DNA from: Vibrio salinus
GTDB lineage: Bacteria > Pseudomonadota > Gammaproteobacteria > Enterobacterales > Vibrionaceae
DNA length: 64,000 nucleotides
Assembly: GCF_021272385.1 (NCBI RefSeq)
Contig: NZ_JAJSDZ010000010.1
Coordinates: 1,302,001 to 1,366,000 of the forward strand
Direction of reading: 5' to 3'
Shown: positions 1-9,139 of the stretch, one piece after another
Position numbering within the stretch: position 1 is the first letter of the stretch
Layout of the letters: each line of letters starts with the position of its first letter
The notes under the pieces: generated by a model
What the model saw: the letters and a program-made list of their open reading frames with translations, nothing else
What the model was told of the DNA's origin: nothing
Database searches by the model: none
Program-made: the position numbers and the translations under genes

Positions 1-118
1 TGTTGGGTAATAACGTCAGTAACATCATCAAAAAGCGCAACAAAGAACCATCATCTGAACACGTTCGTAAAACTGGCGCTTTGCCCTTATTTCTTTCTTT
101 TCTGCCAAACATCTGCAT
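1..118 (-). CDS. Unidentified protein, 5' fragment cut by left edge
   Basis: An open frame on the minus strand starts with ATG at 118 (or 112) and stays open for 39 codons to the left edge. A purine-rich AGGGGG stands about five bases before the ATG, which supports translation. The visible N-terminus is basic (FGRKERNKGK) and then turns hydrophobic (LLRFLMMLLTLLP), which might be the start of a membrane segment. It is divergent from the LysR gene at 232, a usual arrangement of LysR regulators and their targets. I do not recognise the protein. The plus strand is also open here, so this call is tentative. Confidence 0.35.
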   Translation of the reverse strand, partial: MQMFGRKERNKGKAPVLRTCSDDGSLLRFLMMLLTLLPN

Positions 119-231
119 GAAGCCCCCTGTAAAGCTGAGAAAATGGAGAATTAAAGATTGACGAGCTACCATAATTTAATCAAACGAAATAAACTTAACT
201 GTGTATTTAGAAAAACTAAAAGGTAATGTTA

Positions 232-1104
232 ATGACATACACTAAAAACATGCCACCTTTACTGGAATTAGATGTGCTTCGTTCCTTTGTCGCGATTGCT
301 GAATGCGGCAGTTTTTCAAAAGCGGCCCTGTTGGTATTTCGTTCCCCGGGCGCCGTTAGTATACAAATTAAGCGGTTAGAAGAAACGCTGGGACAACGTT
401 TGTTCATCCGTGAAGCCCGTCAAGTCCGGTTAACTCAGGAAGGGGAAACCTTACTGACTTTTGCCCGGCGTCTACTCAAACTCAACGAAGAGACGGTCAG
501 TCACTTTTTAAAGCCAGAATTAGAAGGCACCGTGACTTTTGGTCTGCCAAACGATGTCGGAACCCGAATACTACCAGCCGTTCTGGCACAGTTTGCTCGC
601 TCCCACCCGGCAGTTTCTGTCAATGTGGAAGTCAGAAATAGTCAGGAACTGATTGAAAAAATACAAATGAAAACACTGGATGTTGCACTGATAACCATGG
701 ATGACGCCAGTCAGGTTCCAAGGCACAGCCAGGCCCTATATTCAGAACCATTACTCTGGACAACTTGCGAAAGCGGGCTGGCAGCCAAACAGATTCCCCT
801 CCCCATCGCCGTTGCCAAACCCGGATGCTGCTGGCGCAAACAGGCTCTTGACGCGCTCGAAAAATCAGAGGTCGCATACCGGATCGCATACACCTGTGAT
901 AACTGTACCAGTATGAAGGCGGCAATGGAGGCCGATCTCGCCGTTGCGCCACTTCCCCGTAGCCTGGTGAAACCTCCTTTTGTTGTCGTTGAGCATTTAC
1001 CCAAGCTGGATGACTATCAGGTTTTGATGTTGAAAAAAGAAAACAGCGGTCCGGCGACAAACATATTAGAAGCCTATATTGCAGCCCATTGTCGGGATGT
1101 GTAG
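232..1104 (+). CDS. LysR-family transcriptional regulator (LrhA/HexA-like)
   Basis: A DNA-binding regulator of about 290 residues. The N-terminal 60 residues are a typical LysR winged helix-turn-helix, with LELDVLRSFVAIAECGSFS and AVSIQIKRLEETLGQRLF. The rest fits a LysR substrate-binding domain, opening with GTVTFGLPNDVGTRILP. The helix resembles the LrhA/HexA/PecT subgroup, but the effector cannot be told. An ATG at 226 is possible, but AAAGG at about 219-223 is only two bases from it and eight from the ATG at 232, so 232 is preferred. The partial gene at the left edge is divergent and is a candidate target. The gene downstream is a pseudogene. Confidence 0.8.
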   Translation: MTYTKNMPPLLELDVLRSFVAIAECGSFSKAALLVFRSPGAVSIQIKRLEETLGQRLFIREARQVRLTQEGETLLTFARRLLKLNEETVSHFLKPELEGTVTFGLPNDVGTRILPAVLAQFARSHPAVSVNVEVRNSQELIEKIQMKTLDVALITMDDASQVPRHSQALYSEPLLWTTCESGLAAKQIPLPIAVAKPGCCWRKQALDALEKSEVAYRIAYTCDNCTSMKAAMEADLAVAPLPRSLVKPPFVVVEHLPKLDDYQVLMLKKENSGPATNILEAYIAAHCRDV

Positions 1105-1230
1105 TCAGCCTTTCTCCTTTGATAATGGCACATCTATAACCTATAGTTGATGTATTAGCCATCCGCTTTCAACACCGCCCAGTGATCAGGTATCCGTTCT
1201 CCCCCAAGGCTGAACGAATGGAGATAAAGA

Positions 1231-2052
1231 ATGTTCCCATTTACCTTCCCTTACACGATTCCGGCCATAATCCTCAGGTACCTTCTCGCCATGCCATCCG
1301 CCCTATCAGCCCCGGCTAACTCCCCTGCTCATCATGATGAACAGGACAACTCTGAGCGTCGAACCATTACACTCTCCATCGGCGAAAATTAGGAGCCCTA
1401 CTACAGTGAAACCTTAGAAAACGGGGGGAGTAGTAACCGAAATTGCCAGGCAAGCTTTTAAAGCAAGCGGTTACGACATCGACGTGAAATGGCTCCCTTG
1501 GGCAAGGGCATTCAATCTGGCCAAAAGTGGTATCTATGACGGATTAATTGGCGCGTGGTTTACCGAAGAACGCCTGCAGTATTTTTCTTATTCAGAACCT
1601 CTGCTTTCAACAAAACTGGTCGTTATCAAAAGAAAGACAAATCCCACCGTCTATGCAAAATGGACCGATTTAAAAAAATACCGGGTCGGGGTTGCACTGG
1701 ATTCCACACCTCATGAATTACTTAAAGAAGAATTAGGGGAAAACCTTGAGATAGGCAGTTCTGCATACACAAATATTCAAAAACTCATGGCAGAACGATT
1801 TGATCTTTTAGTCGATGAGAAGTTAAACGTTTTTTATATTATCAATACGCACTTTCCGAAATGGCGTGATGAAATCGTCGTACTTTCTCCCCCATTGCAA
1901 ACCAATCACCTCCATTTGATTATTTCAAAAAAATTAATGATAATCAGTTGGTTATTGAAAAATTCAATCAAGGCTTAGAAGAAATAAAACAAAACGGAAC
2001 CTTTCAGTCCATTTTGGAACATTACCAGTTTGGTTCAGGTTTCACCAATTAA
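1231..2052 (+). pseudogene. Periplasmic solute-binding protein (amino-acid type, SBP_bac_3-like), disrupted
   Basis: A once continuous gene of about 270 codons is broken in three places. It starts at ATG 1231 after GGAG eight bases upstream, with a hydrophobic signal-like N-terminus. At 1390-1392 an in-frame TAG replaces what would be tryptophan (GEN-W-EPYYSE). At 1423-1428 a run of six G carries one base too many; the other frame then reads GVVTEIARQAFKASGYDIDVKWLPW. At 1927-1933 a run of seven A is one base short; past it the frame reads KINDNQLVIEKFNQGLEEI and ends at TAA 2050. The order (EPYYSE, ARAF, GIYDGLIGAWFTEER, YFSYSEPLL) is that of solute-binding proteins for polar amino acids. 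It cannot make a full product. Confidence 0.85.
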
Positions 2053-2224
2053 GTCGACAATACCAGAGAAGTTTTGCCCATAGCCGGTTTCGGACAATAC
2101 GTCACAAATACATGGGGACATTTCTGTACCGACAGTGTAATAGTCAATGTTTTTACTCATTTTTTTTATTATTATGTATTCTTATAATATGATGGCTAAG
2201 GTTAAATATTAATAGGAACTGATA

Positions 2225-2746
2225 ATGGCATTACATATGAAATGGCGCCTCTTACCAATATTGTTATTGTTATCTTCACCTGTTTATGCCAATAACTTTA
2301 GCTATAACTATTTCGAATTCAGAATGGGTTCAAGCCCTCAGTCACTGGGCGCAGAGTACAGTCTCGCATTAACCGATAATTTCCATGCCGTTGCACATCT
2401 CGATTCTCAATTTGATCATGACGGTGATTTGGCTGCAGGAATTGGATTTAATGGCCCTGTAAATGATTTTATTGACATCTACGGACAGGCATTAGCTCAT
2501 TACGTCGACTATCCTAAAAACAGAAATGAAGGCTCAGAAGCTCTGCTGGAACTGAATGTTGGCTTAAAACTCTGGATTGCGGAAAATCTCGAAACAGAAG
2601 TCAGGGTCGGAACGATAGACGATCACTCAATCTTTAATGCCGGTGTCAGATTCCATTCAACTGACCAGTTATCTGTTGGTGCCGGTTTCGTTAACAACGG
2701 TATATGGGGACCTCAGCTGGAACTGAATGTCAGAGCTATTTTTTAA
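2225..2746 (+). CDS. Small outer-membrane beta-barrel-like protein
   Basis: A 173-residue exported protein of unknown role. Residues 1-22 (MALHMKWRLLPILLLLSSPVYA) form a clear signal peptide ending in an AxA-like site. The rest has alternating polar and hydrophobic residues with many Gly, Asn and aromatics (FEFRMGSSPQSLGAEYSLAL, VGAGFVNNGIWGPQLELNVRAIF), and ends in Phe, as outer-membrane barrels often do. AGGA lies about seven bases before the ATG. The length would suit a barrel of roughly eight strands. It stands alone between the pseudogene and a PilZ gene 15 bases downstream, with which it may be co-transcribed. I cannot name the family. Confidence 0.6.
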   Translation: MALHMKWRLLPILLLLSSPVYANNFSYNYFEFRMGSSPQSLGAEYSLALTDNFHAVAHLDSQFDHDGDLAAGIGFNGPVNDFIDIYGQALAHYVDYPKNRNEGSEALLELNVGLKLWIAENLETEVRVGTIDDHSIFNAGVRFHSTDQLSVGAGFVNNGIWGPQLELNVRAIF

Positions 2747-2761
2747 TGCTATGGCTCTTTT

Positions 2762-3418
2762 ATGAACTATGAAAAAGACATGTCCAGGTTAAGAAATTTT
2801 TTGACTAATGGTACAAAAATTTCCGTCAAGCTCGAATTTGGGAACAATGATGAGTACTGCTTTAATTCGCAGGTTATAGGATTTAAGAATCACGCTTTCA
2901 TTATCATAGATTACCCGCATAAAGTCATAGACGACTTAATCGTCCGGAACCTGAAGTATGCGAAAACGATTATCAGAGCTAAAAGTAACTCCGAACTTGG
3001 GCACATTATTGCTTTTCGAACCAATATCCTTCATATAATCATGCAACCCGCCCCCATGATTATGCTAAAAGTGCCTCACGACTATGCGTGTAAACCCATC
3101 AGAAAACATTATCGGTTTCAATTCACCGCACCAGTGGAGATAAACATAAATAATCGGCACTATAATGGTATGTTAACGGATTTCTCAGTCTCGGGATGTA
3201 AAATCAGCTTAAATCATGAAGCATTTGTCGAATTAGGAGCGAAAGTTGACGTAAAAATCAATATTTTCCCGGAACAGGAAAGTATTATTTCCAGCACAAT
3301 AACCAACATTACAAAATTTAAGTCAGAAAAAATTATTGGTGTGTTTTTTAATCAGCAAATTCCTTTTGATGACAGGCTGCAGTCAGCCATATTTAAGTAT
3401 TGCTATCCCGACTGTTGA
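2762..3418 (+). CDS. PilZ-domain protein, YcgR-like c-di-GMP effector
   Basis: A 218-residue cytoplasmic protein. The C-terminal half (residues about 112-215) is a PilZ domain with both ligand motifs: R114-K-H-Y-R118 (RxxxR) and D140-F-S-V-S-G145 (DxSxxG). The N-terminal half resembles the YcgR-N/PilZN fold that precedes PilZ in flagellar-brake proteins. It is therefore expected to bind cyclic-di-GMP and alter motility or surface behaviour; its partner cannot be told. Its last 26 bases overlap the end of luxQ on the other strand. It lies 15 bases after the small barrel gene and may share its transcript. Confidence 0.8.
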   Translation: MNYEKDMSRLRNFLTNGTKISVKLEFGNNDEYCFNSQVIGFKNHAFIIIDYPHKVIDDLIVRNLKYAKTIIRAKSNSELGHIIAFRTNILHIIMQPAPMIMLKVPHDYACKPIRKHYRFQFTAPVEININNRHYNGMLTDFSVSGCKISLNHEAFVELGAKVDVKINIFPEQESIISSTITNITKFKSEKIIGVFFNQQIPFDDRLQSAIFKYCYPDC

Positions 3419-5978
3419 TATTATTGCGATAATACATTGATTTAAAATACGCCAATGCCTGCCGTATTATCTCTTCTCGTATTGGTTTAACAATAATAAA
3501 ATCTGCACCTGAGTTTAAAAATGCTTTCTGAGTACTGTCACTTCCATCCGCAGTACAGGCAAAAATGGGCGTTCTGAGATTTAACTCTTTCCGCAAGGTT
3601 CGGGTTACTTCAATACCATCTTTATTTGGTAACTGATTATCCATAAATATCAAATCAAAAGAAGATTCTGAAACGGCTTTCACGGCTTGGTTACCATCCT
3701 CGACCCAGGTCACCAGTAAACCGTATTTCTCACAAAATGCTTTGGCTATATAAGCGTTAGTCTGATTATCTTCAACTAACAACACCTTTGGCGGAATATC
3801 AAAGTTAAGTTCATCATGATGATTTGACTCGTTCGGTATTCTTCGTCGGGTTTTATGTCTGGACAGAGAAATCGGCATTTCAAACCTGAATTTACTGCCA
3901 ACATTCAGCTTGGATTCCAGCTCAATCGTCCCATGAAACAGCTCAACTAAATTTTTGACAATAGCAAGCCCTAACCCGGTCCCTCCATGCACTTTAGATA
4001 AGCCGGATTCTGACTGCACAAAGGGCTGAAAAACACTCTCCTGTTCACTTTCATCAAGACCGATACCTGTATCCGTAATTTCGACGATGAGTGTATTATG
4101 TTCCGGAGCAGTCGCAGAAAAATTCAACCTGACCGTAATCGAGCCTTTATCAGTAAACTTAACCGCATTATTTAACAAATTAAATATAATCTGGTTCAAT
4201 CGTGTTTGATCACTGTACACATAAGTTTCATGCTCTAAATTGTGTTCAACAGAAAAGTTTAGTCCTTTTTCCTCACATAAAGGACGATAAATCTGTTCTA
4301 CAGCCCGAATCGTATCCACTAAATCGAAATTTGATGCATTAATCTGAAAATTGCCGTGCTCATGTTTTGAAAAATCCAGAATATCGTTAAGCACCGCTAA
4401 CAAATGCTCACTACACGCGCACAAAACCCCAACCTGCTCTTTATTTTTCGAATCACTAACTGTCGATTTAAGTAACTGAGCAACGCCTAAAATACCATTT
4501 AATGGAGTCCTGACTTCATGACTCATTCTGGCCAGAAAATCTGCTCTGACACTCGCCGCTTTTTCCGCTTCTTTTGTTGCTAAACGACTTTGCTTTTCCG
4601 CCTCCGCAATAGTGGTAATATCTTGTCCCTGAGTTAAAATGGACTCCAAACCACGAGCAGAAGAAATGGGAGATACCATCCACCGATACGTTCTCCCGCC
4701 AACCTCTGTTAACACTTCTTTTGACCCGGCCCCCTTTCCAACATTAATAATGTCATGACTCAACAGCATCTTTAATTCAATAAAAAGAGGTTTTGTGCCT
4801 TTTTTGTCCTCAGAAAAATAGTTAATAGCAGCTGGATTCATTCTCAAAAGACTGCTATTTGTTCCCCACAAAATCGTAGGCATGATTGAATAGTGAAATA
4901 AGTTCTCAAATTGTTTTTCCTGCTCAGAGAGGCGATGAAACGTATGCTCTAATACCCGGCCAAAGTGATCAAATTCTGCAATGGAAGAACCATCAAATAT
5001 CACATCAGTTCCTTTATCCGCAATCGAATACGTAAAGTTCATCAACGTTTCTATCTCTGACCGAATCCGTCGGTGTAACCAATTCCATAATAAATAGGAA
5101 AAAATCAGCATCGCAAGTAGTGTAAAGACAACTGTATAGTAAAAATTATTCCGTAACTTTTTGATATTATAATTATTCTGAACAGAAAAAATCATTAATT
5201 GAGTGGGAATATCATCAACCTGAAGATTAGTTTTACTGATAAAAATAGCATCTTTAAAATTGTAAAACTGATGGCTATTTAAAATGTCACCGGTCGTATA
5301 AGGCTCTTTCCCTGAAATGGTTGTAGACAACACTTCATGATTCACGGTCAGAATCAGATTTTCTGCATGACTTCTGGTCCGTAAATTTTCAATTAAATGA
5401 AAATTATCATTAAGAATAAAAACAACGACAAGATATCCTAAAACCTCTCCAGAATCTGGATCTACTATTGGAGCCCTACGAGCTAACACATACACATTTC
5501 TTTGCCCGGTATTTACTCTGACCAAATTCCAATAATTATTCAGAGATACTGCATCAAAAATATTTTTTAGTTTTCTATCGGGAATACCGTAAAAAGCCGA
5601 ACTACCGTCATCCCAATTAGGATGGGTTAAATCAGCCAAAAAACGAAAATCAGGTGTATTACTTGGATCAAGCTGATCAAATGATTTAAAAAAACGTTCA
5701 ACATGATGATTATTTCTTTCACGGATAGCGCGAATTAACTCAGGATTACTAACGCTGCTATCCTGATGAATTTTGAGCAAAGACAACCGGGAGTTGAACA
5801 CTCTTTGTTGCAGATTAGCCGTTTGATTTGCCGTTCTCTCTACTTCCTGAGCAATTAAAGAACTGCTCATATGATAACTTTCAAATAAAATTCCAAACGT
5901 CAATGCCCCGATGACTAATGTTATAGAACGGGTAAAATAAGTGGCTATTTTACGCTTAGTCTGGAATTTTTTAATCAT
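3393..5978 (-). CDS. luxQ: Autoinducer-2 sensor kinase/phosphatase LuxQ
   Basis: An inner-membrane hybrid histidine kinase of 861 residues, as long as V. harveyi LuxQ. Segments in order: membrane helix (about 15-35), periplasmic sensor region (about 40-275), second helix (about 278-298), a PAS-like region, a dimerisation domain with His487 in SHEVRTPLNG, an ATPase domain (NLLNNAVKFTD, DTGIGL, GGTGLGLAIVKNL), and a receiver domain with Asp780 in FMDNQLP. In Vibrio, LuxQ binds LuxP and passes phosphate through LuxU to LuxO; those genes are not in the window. Its ATG overlaps the luxP stop by four bases (ATGA), so the two are probably translationally coupled. Its 3' end overlaps the PilZ gene on the other strand. 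Confidence 0.93.
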   Translation of the reverse strand: MIKKFQTKRKIATYFTRSITLVIGALTFGILFESYHMSSSLIAQEVERTANQTANLQQRVFNSRLSLLKIHQDSSVSNPELIRAIRERNNHHVERFFKSFDQLDPSNTPDFRFLADLTHPNWDDGSSAFYGIPDRKLKNIFDAVSLNNYWNLVRVNTGQRNVYVLARRAPIVDPDSGEVLGYLVVVFILNDNFHLIENLRTRSHAENLILTVNHEVLSTTISGKEPYTTGDILNSHQFYNFKDAIFISKTNLQVDDIPTQLMIFSVQNNYNIKKLRNNFYYTVVFTLLAMLIFSYLLWNWLHRRIRSEIETLMNFTYSIADKGTDVIFDGSSIAEFDHFGRVLEHTFHRLSEQEKQFENLFHYSIMPTILWGTNSSLLRMNPAAINYFSEDKKGTKPLFIELKMLLSHDIINVGKGAGSKEVLTEVGGRTYRWMVSPISSARGLESILTQGQDITTIAEAEKQSRLATKEAEKAASVRADFLARMSHEVRTPLNGILGVAQLLKSTVSDSKNKEQVGVLCACSEHLLAVLNDILDFSKHEHGNFQINASNFDLVDTIRAVEQIYRPLCEEKGLNFSVEHNLEHETYVYSDQTRLNQIIFNLLNNAVKFTDKGSITVRLNFSATAPEHNTLIVEITDTGIGLDESEQESVFQPFVQSESGLSKVHGGTGLGLAIVKNLVELFHGTIELESKLNVGSKFRFEMPISLSRHKTRRRIPNESNHHDELNFDIPPKVLLVEDNQTNAYIAKAFCEKYGLLVTWVEDGNQAVKAVSESSFDLIFMDNQLPNKDGIEVTRTLRKELNLRTPIFACTADGSDSTQKAFLNSGADFIIVKPIREEIIRQALAYFKSMYYRNNINSRDSNT

Positions 5979-7087
5979 TCACTGTTTTTTTTGCCTCTAT
6001 CAGAGTAACGAAACGCCTGTCGCTTAAGCGCATCCAATCGTTCTTGGGAATTTTCTTTCGTCACCAAGACCAAGTCACCGGAATAGACTAGTGGCACTTT
6101 ATCCCCTTCCAGGTCCCATTTAATCGCTTCAGCCATAGCAATACCAGTGTCGTCATTCATTCGCATGACAGTTACATCAAGATCACCCAATGCATTCAGT
6201 TCTGCCGAACCTCCACCCCATCCGTTAACCACAATATCTTCGCGGTTCAATTCTTTCAAAGCCTTAACCGCACCAAGTGCAACATCCGTAGAGCAGGCAT
6301 AAATAAAGTTCAAATCAGGATGACGGGCTACATTTTCAAGTGTTGCTTTATAGCCGCTTTCTTCCGTTGCATCCGTATAATAGGATGATACATGCTTAAA
6401 AGATGGGATACGCCGGATAATACTATTAAAAGAGTCCCCTCGTGCCTGACTGATAAAGCCCTGAGAGAAATACAATATGGAATAATTAGCGCCTTTAGAA
6501 AACCTTTTTTTGTAATAATTTGCTAATTTGAGAGTTCCAAGCTCATGGTCAAAGCCAACATACATCATCGGTTGCTTATTACCCCAGGCTTTTACTGGCG
6601 TTGTAATATTTTGCAAAATGACTTTTGTGTCTGTTGAATGTAAAACCCTTTCAATAAACTTACGGTGACGAATCGAATCTAACGTAAAAATGAGATAGTC
6701 TGAATGATTCTTCATTGCTTCCATCAGATAATAGCCTTGCTGCCTTTCATCAACATTAGGTCTGGTAAATACCTGATTAATTACGTACTTCACTCCCAGC
6801 TCATCCAGGCGAATTTCGAAGGCTTTTAAATTACGAATCCAATAATCCGATACCTGTTGTCCCGGTAACACCATCGAAATGGAAATTGTTTTTTTCTGAT
6901 CAATCGAAAGAGGAACTGGTGGTTTCCTGACAACATCACTGAGAGCATCAGTCAATTGTTTCTGCTCAGGAGAATGATTCAGGAATTCATCATAACGCCA
7001 GTATCCTGGAACGGCACTAGCAGAAAATGAACCTGATAATAAAAAGATGAAAAGAAAATGGATAATTGTGCTTCGAATTTTCAACAT
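5975..7087 (-). CDS. luxP: Autoinducer-2-binding periplasmic protein LuxP
   Basis: A periplasmic sugar-binding-fold protein of 370 residues that binds AI-2 (a borate diester in V. harveyi) and controls LuxQ. Residues 1-26 (MLKIRSTIIHFLFIFLL, then SGSFSASA) are a signal peptide. The motifs that hold AI-2 in V. harveyi LuxP are all present: PGQQVSDYW, QNITTPV, RGDSF, YACSTDVALGA, NGWGGGSAEL and VMRMNDDTGIAMAEA. The frame opens two codons earlier at a TTG (7093), but the ATG at 7087 is the better start; its ribosome site is weak. It comes directly before luxQ. About 195 bases upstream are without a gene and should hold the promoter. Confidence 0.94.
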   Translation of the reverse strand: MLKIRSTIIHFLFIFLLSGSFSASAVPGYWRYDEFLNHSPEQKQLTDALSDVVRKPPVPLSIDQKKTISISMVLPGQQVSDYWIRNLKAFEIRLDELGVKYVINQVFTRPNVDERQQGYYLMEAMKNHSDYLIFTLDSIRHRKFIERVLHSTDTKVILQNITTPVKAWGNKQPMMYVGFDHELGTLKLANYYKKRFSKGANYSILYFSQGFISQARGDSFNSIIRRIPSFKHVSSYYTDATEESGYKATLENVARHPDLNFIYACSTDVALGAVKALKELNREDIVVNGWGGGSAELNALGDLDVTVMRMNDDTGIAMAEAIKWDLEGDKVPLVYSGDLVLVTKENSQERLDALKRQAFRYSDRGKKNSE

Positions 7088-7283
7088 AAACAATAAATAT
7101 TGGTCACTACACTAATAGCATAGCATCTTAGCGAGCTATAAAAGAAAAGTAATTAATAGCTGAGTATTTGAGAGTTTAGTATCTAAGAAAAATATCGTAA
7201 CTTTATTTACTATGCCATACAGCCCAAATGCATGAATTCATCCACCTCTCCAACTCACTTAGACTTAGGGTAAATATGTCGAT

Positions 7284-7610
7284 TCACTTTGTACCATCAG
7301 ACAAATCGGGCACATATTGCTCAAACAACCCGGGATTGGTTATTAATTTCTCCTTTTTATATTTAGATAACCGCTTAATTCTTATTTCATAATGTGAAGC
7401 AAGTGAACGGGAACCGATAAACCGGCTCCACTCCAATGTCAAAGGTGTTTTCCCTCTGAGATACTTCGCGCCCTTTCCCTCTGAGTGTGCTTTCAGCCTG
7501 AGCTCAACATTCTTAGTAATACCACAATATAAGTGACCATGGTTTGTTCTGATTAAATATACCCACCAACTTTGCGAGTCAGGCTGTTTTTCCGGAAAAT
7601 CAGTTTTCAT
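7284..7610 (-). CDS. yhbQ: GIY-YIG nuclease superfamily protein YhbQ (UPF0213)
   Basis: A 108-residue protein with a single GIY-YIG domain. The pattern is visible as WWVYLIRT, HLYCGITKNVELRLKAH and GKGAKYLRG, carrying the family's tyrosines and the arginine of the central helix. Members of this small group have been linked with DNA damage tolerance; the exact substrate is unsettled. Its ATG lies inside the last codons of yceH (11-base overlap), so translation is probably coupled. This is the usual short form with no extra domain. Confidence 0.85.
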   Translation of the reverse strand: MKTDFPEKQPDSQSWWVYLIRTNHGHLYCGITKNVELRLKAHSEGKGAKYLRGKTPLTLEWSRFIGSRSLASHYEIRIKRLSKYKKEKLITNPGLFEQYVPDLSDGTK

Positions 7611-8256
7611 TAAAGATCTGAGATTTTAACTTCAATAGCTCATCCTTTAATCCTGCCACTTCTTTCTCCAACATGGCAATCCTGCTTTCCTGATCAGTGA
7701 CAGTGGCCGGCGGCTCATCAATACCAGCACTGCCCGATAACTGAGCGGTATCCGGCATTCCTGTAAACAATTGGGCATATCTGGACTCTCTCTTACCCGG
7801 TTCTCTCTCCAGTTTTGCCACCAGCTGAAGAGAAACCAAATCTTCCAGTACGGTTTCGGTTTCTTTCACATCCTGAAATGAACACAAGCGATTTGTTCTT
7901 GTTCGTAATTCCCCAGGCGTTTGTGGCCCACGAAGAAGTAAGCAACAGATAATACCCAACTGCTGTGGATTGAGTTGTAAATCGCCAAATTCAGTATTAC
8001 AAAAACGATGCTGATATTTATTCACCCTACTGGAGAACTGGCTTTCATCACTCACCAGCCGCCGGTCAATCAAACTTCCTACAATATCCATAACTTCAGA
8101 ATCAGAATATGAAGTTACCGGGTCACGATTACTCTTCTGGTTACAAGCTGTAGTTAAACTATTTAAAGTCAAAGGATAATAATCAGGAGTGGTGATTTCT
8201 TTTTCTATAAGACAGCCAATTACTCTGGCTTCCTCACTGGTCAACTCAATATTCAT
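7600..8256 (-). CDS. yceH: YceH family protein (UPF0502/DUF480)
   Basis: A 218-residue protein of the YceH family. It opens with MNIELTSEEARVIGCLIEKEITTPDYYPLTLN and continues through TACNQKSNRDPV and LLLRGPQTPGELRTRTNRLCSF, the hallmark stretches of DUF480, which forms two winged-helix-like repeats. The last 35 residues (IAMLEKEVAGLKDELLKLKSQI) look like a coiled coil, as in other members. The biochemical role is not established. It is the first gene of a two-gene unit with yhbQ. The ATG at 8256 has a GGA about ten bases upstream. Confidence 0.88.
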   Translation of the reverse strand: MNIELTSEEARVIGCLIEKEITTPDYYPLTLNSLTTACNQKSNRDPVTSYSDSEVMDIVGSLIDRRLVSDESQFSSRVNKYQHRFCNTEFGDLQLNPQQLGIICCLLLRGPQTPGELRTRTNRLCSFQDVKETETVLEDLVSLQLVAKLEREPGKRESRYAQLFTGMPDTAQLSGSAGIDEPPATVTDQESRIAMLEKEVAGLKDELLKLKSQIFNEN

Positions 8257-8285
8257 ATCAAATTATTCCGAATCCATAACAAATT

Positions 8286-8477
8286 TCAATGCTCTTTAAA
8301 AATATTCAACTTAATCAACTGGCCGAATTCATCCAGGACAGCAATTCTTGTTCTGTTAAGTTCAATATCAATTTTATCTCTTTCTTTCCAGGCAGTCTTA
8401 TATGCTTCCCCGAGGCGGGAAACCTTTTCGGCTTTTGAGACATCAGTTCGCAAACAGACTATATCAGACGAGTTCAT
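8286..8477 (-). CDS. Small charged protein of unknown function
   Basis: A 63-residue frame lying 29 bases upstream of yceH on the same strand. The ATG at 8477 follows GATAAGG by about three bases, a close but usable ribosome site. The product is rich in Lys, Glu and Arg with helical spacing (KAEKVSRLGEAYKTAWKERDKIDIELNRTRIAVLDEF) and probably forms one helix pair or a short coiled coil. There is no signal peptide or membrane segment. I do not recognise it. Its size and character recall the divergent gene at 8683, but I cannot align the two convincingly. Confidence 0.5.
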   Translation of the reverse strand: MNSSDIVCLRTDVSKAEKVSRLGEAYKTAWKERDKIDIELNRTRIAVLDEFGQLIKLNIFKEH

Positions 8478-8682
8478 TACCTTATCACATTCAATAACTA
8501 CTAAAGGCGGGGTCTATAATGATAATGCTCATGTAACACAAAACTCAAGTTTATTATGTTATAATTTCTATTAACAACCAGCTGATGATTAGTATTAAAA
8601 TCATTGATCTAAAGACTATTCTTGATAGCTTTGATATGATTTAATCAATTCACATATCATAACTAAAAATGGAAAGGAACTT

Positions 8683-9000
8683 ATGAGTAGCGTATTTGAA
8701 ATCGTAGCATTAGCTCGACGTAAAAATAAATTAAAACGCGAACTATTAGACAACGAAAAGAAAGTTCGGGATAACCGTAAGAGAGTAGATTTGCTGGATA
8801 ATTTACTGGATTACATCAAACCAGAAATGACTCAGGAAGAGATTTTTGCCATCATTAAAAAGATGAAATCTGACTACGAAGACCGTGTCGATGATCACAT
8901 CATTACCAGTGCTGAAATTTCGAAAGAACGTCGTGAGTTAAGCCGGAGAATTCATGAGCTGACTGAAGAAGACAAACTTCAGAATCAACCAAAAAAATAA
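8683..9000 (+). CDS. Coiled-coil protein of unknown function
   Basis: A 105-residue, highly charged cytoplasmic protein preceded by a good ribosome site (AAAGGA, about six bases before the ATG). Residues 10-45 (ALARRKNKLKRELLDNEKKVRDNRKRVDLLDNLLDYI) and 80-100 (KERRELSRRIHELTEED) have heptad-like spacing and probably form a helical hairpin. There are no cysteines, membrane segments or catalytic motifs. A hairpin terminator follows at 9014, so it is probably a single-gene transcript. I do not recognise the family. Confidence 0.65.
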   Translation: MSSVFEIVALARRKNKLKRELLDNEKKVRDNRKRVDLLDNLLDYIKPEMTQEEIFAIIKKMKSDYEDRVDDHIITSAEISKERRELSRRIHELTEEDKLQNQPKK

Positions 9001-9013
9001 TCCGTTGACCTTG

Positions 9014-9038
9014 GTGACTCCGGTCAGGAGTCACTTTT
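9014..9038 (+). terminator. Intrinsic terminator after the coiled-coil gene
   Basis: Eight-base arms GTGACTCC and GGAGTCAC enclose a GGTCA loop and are followed by TTTT. It lies 13 bases past the stop codon at 9000. Confidence 0.8.
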
Positions 9039-9139
9039 AATGCATCCTTCCTTTTATTCATATCTCTTCGGTGTTGCTTGATATCACCAATTAAAGCAGA
9101 TAAATTCAACCTACACATACCAATAATGATTAAGAGAAA

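Noticed and set aside
632..1162. Minus-strand frame of 176 codons inside the LysR gene
   Set aside because: It lies opposite a clear LysR domain structure and has no recognisable content.
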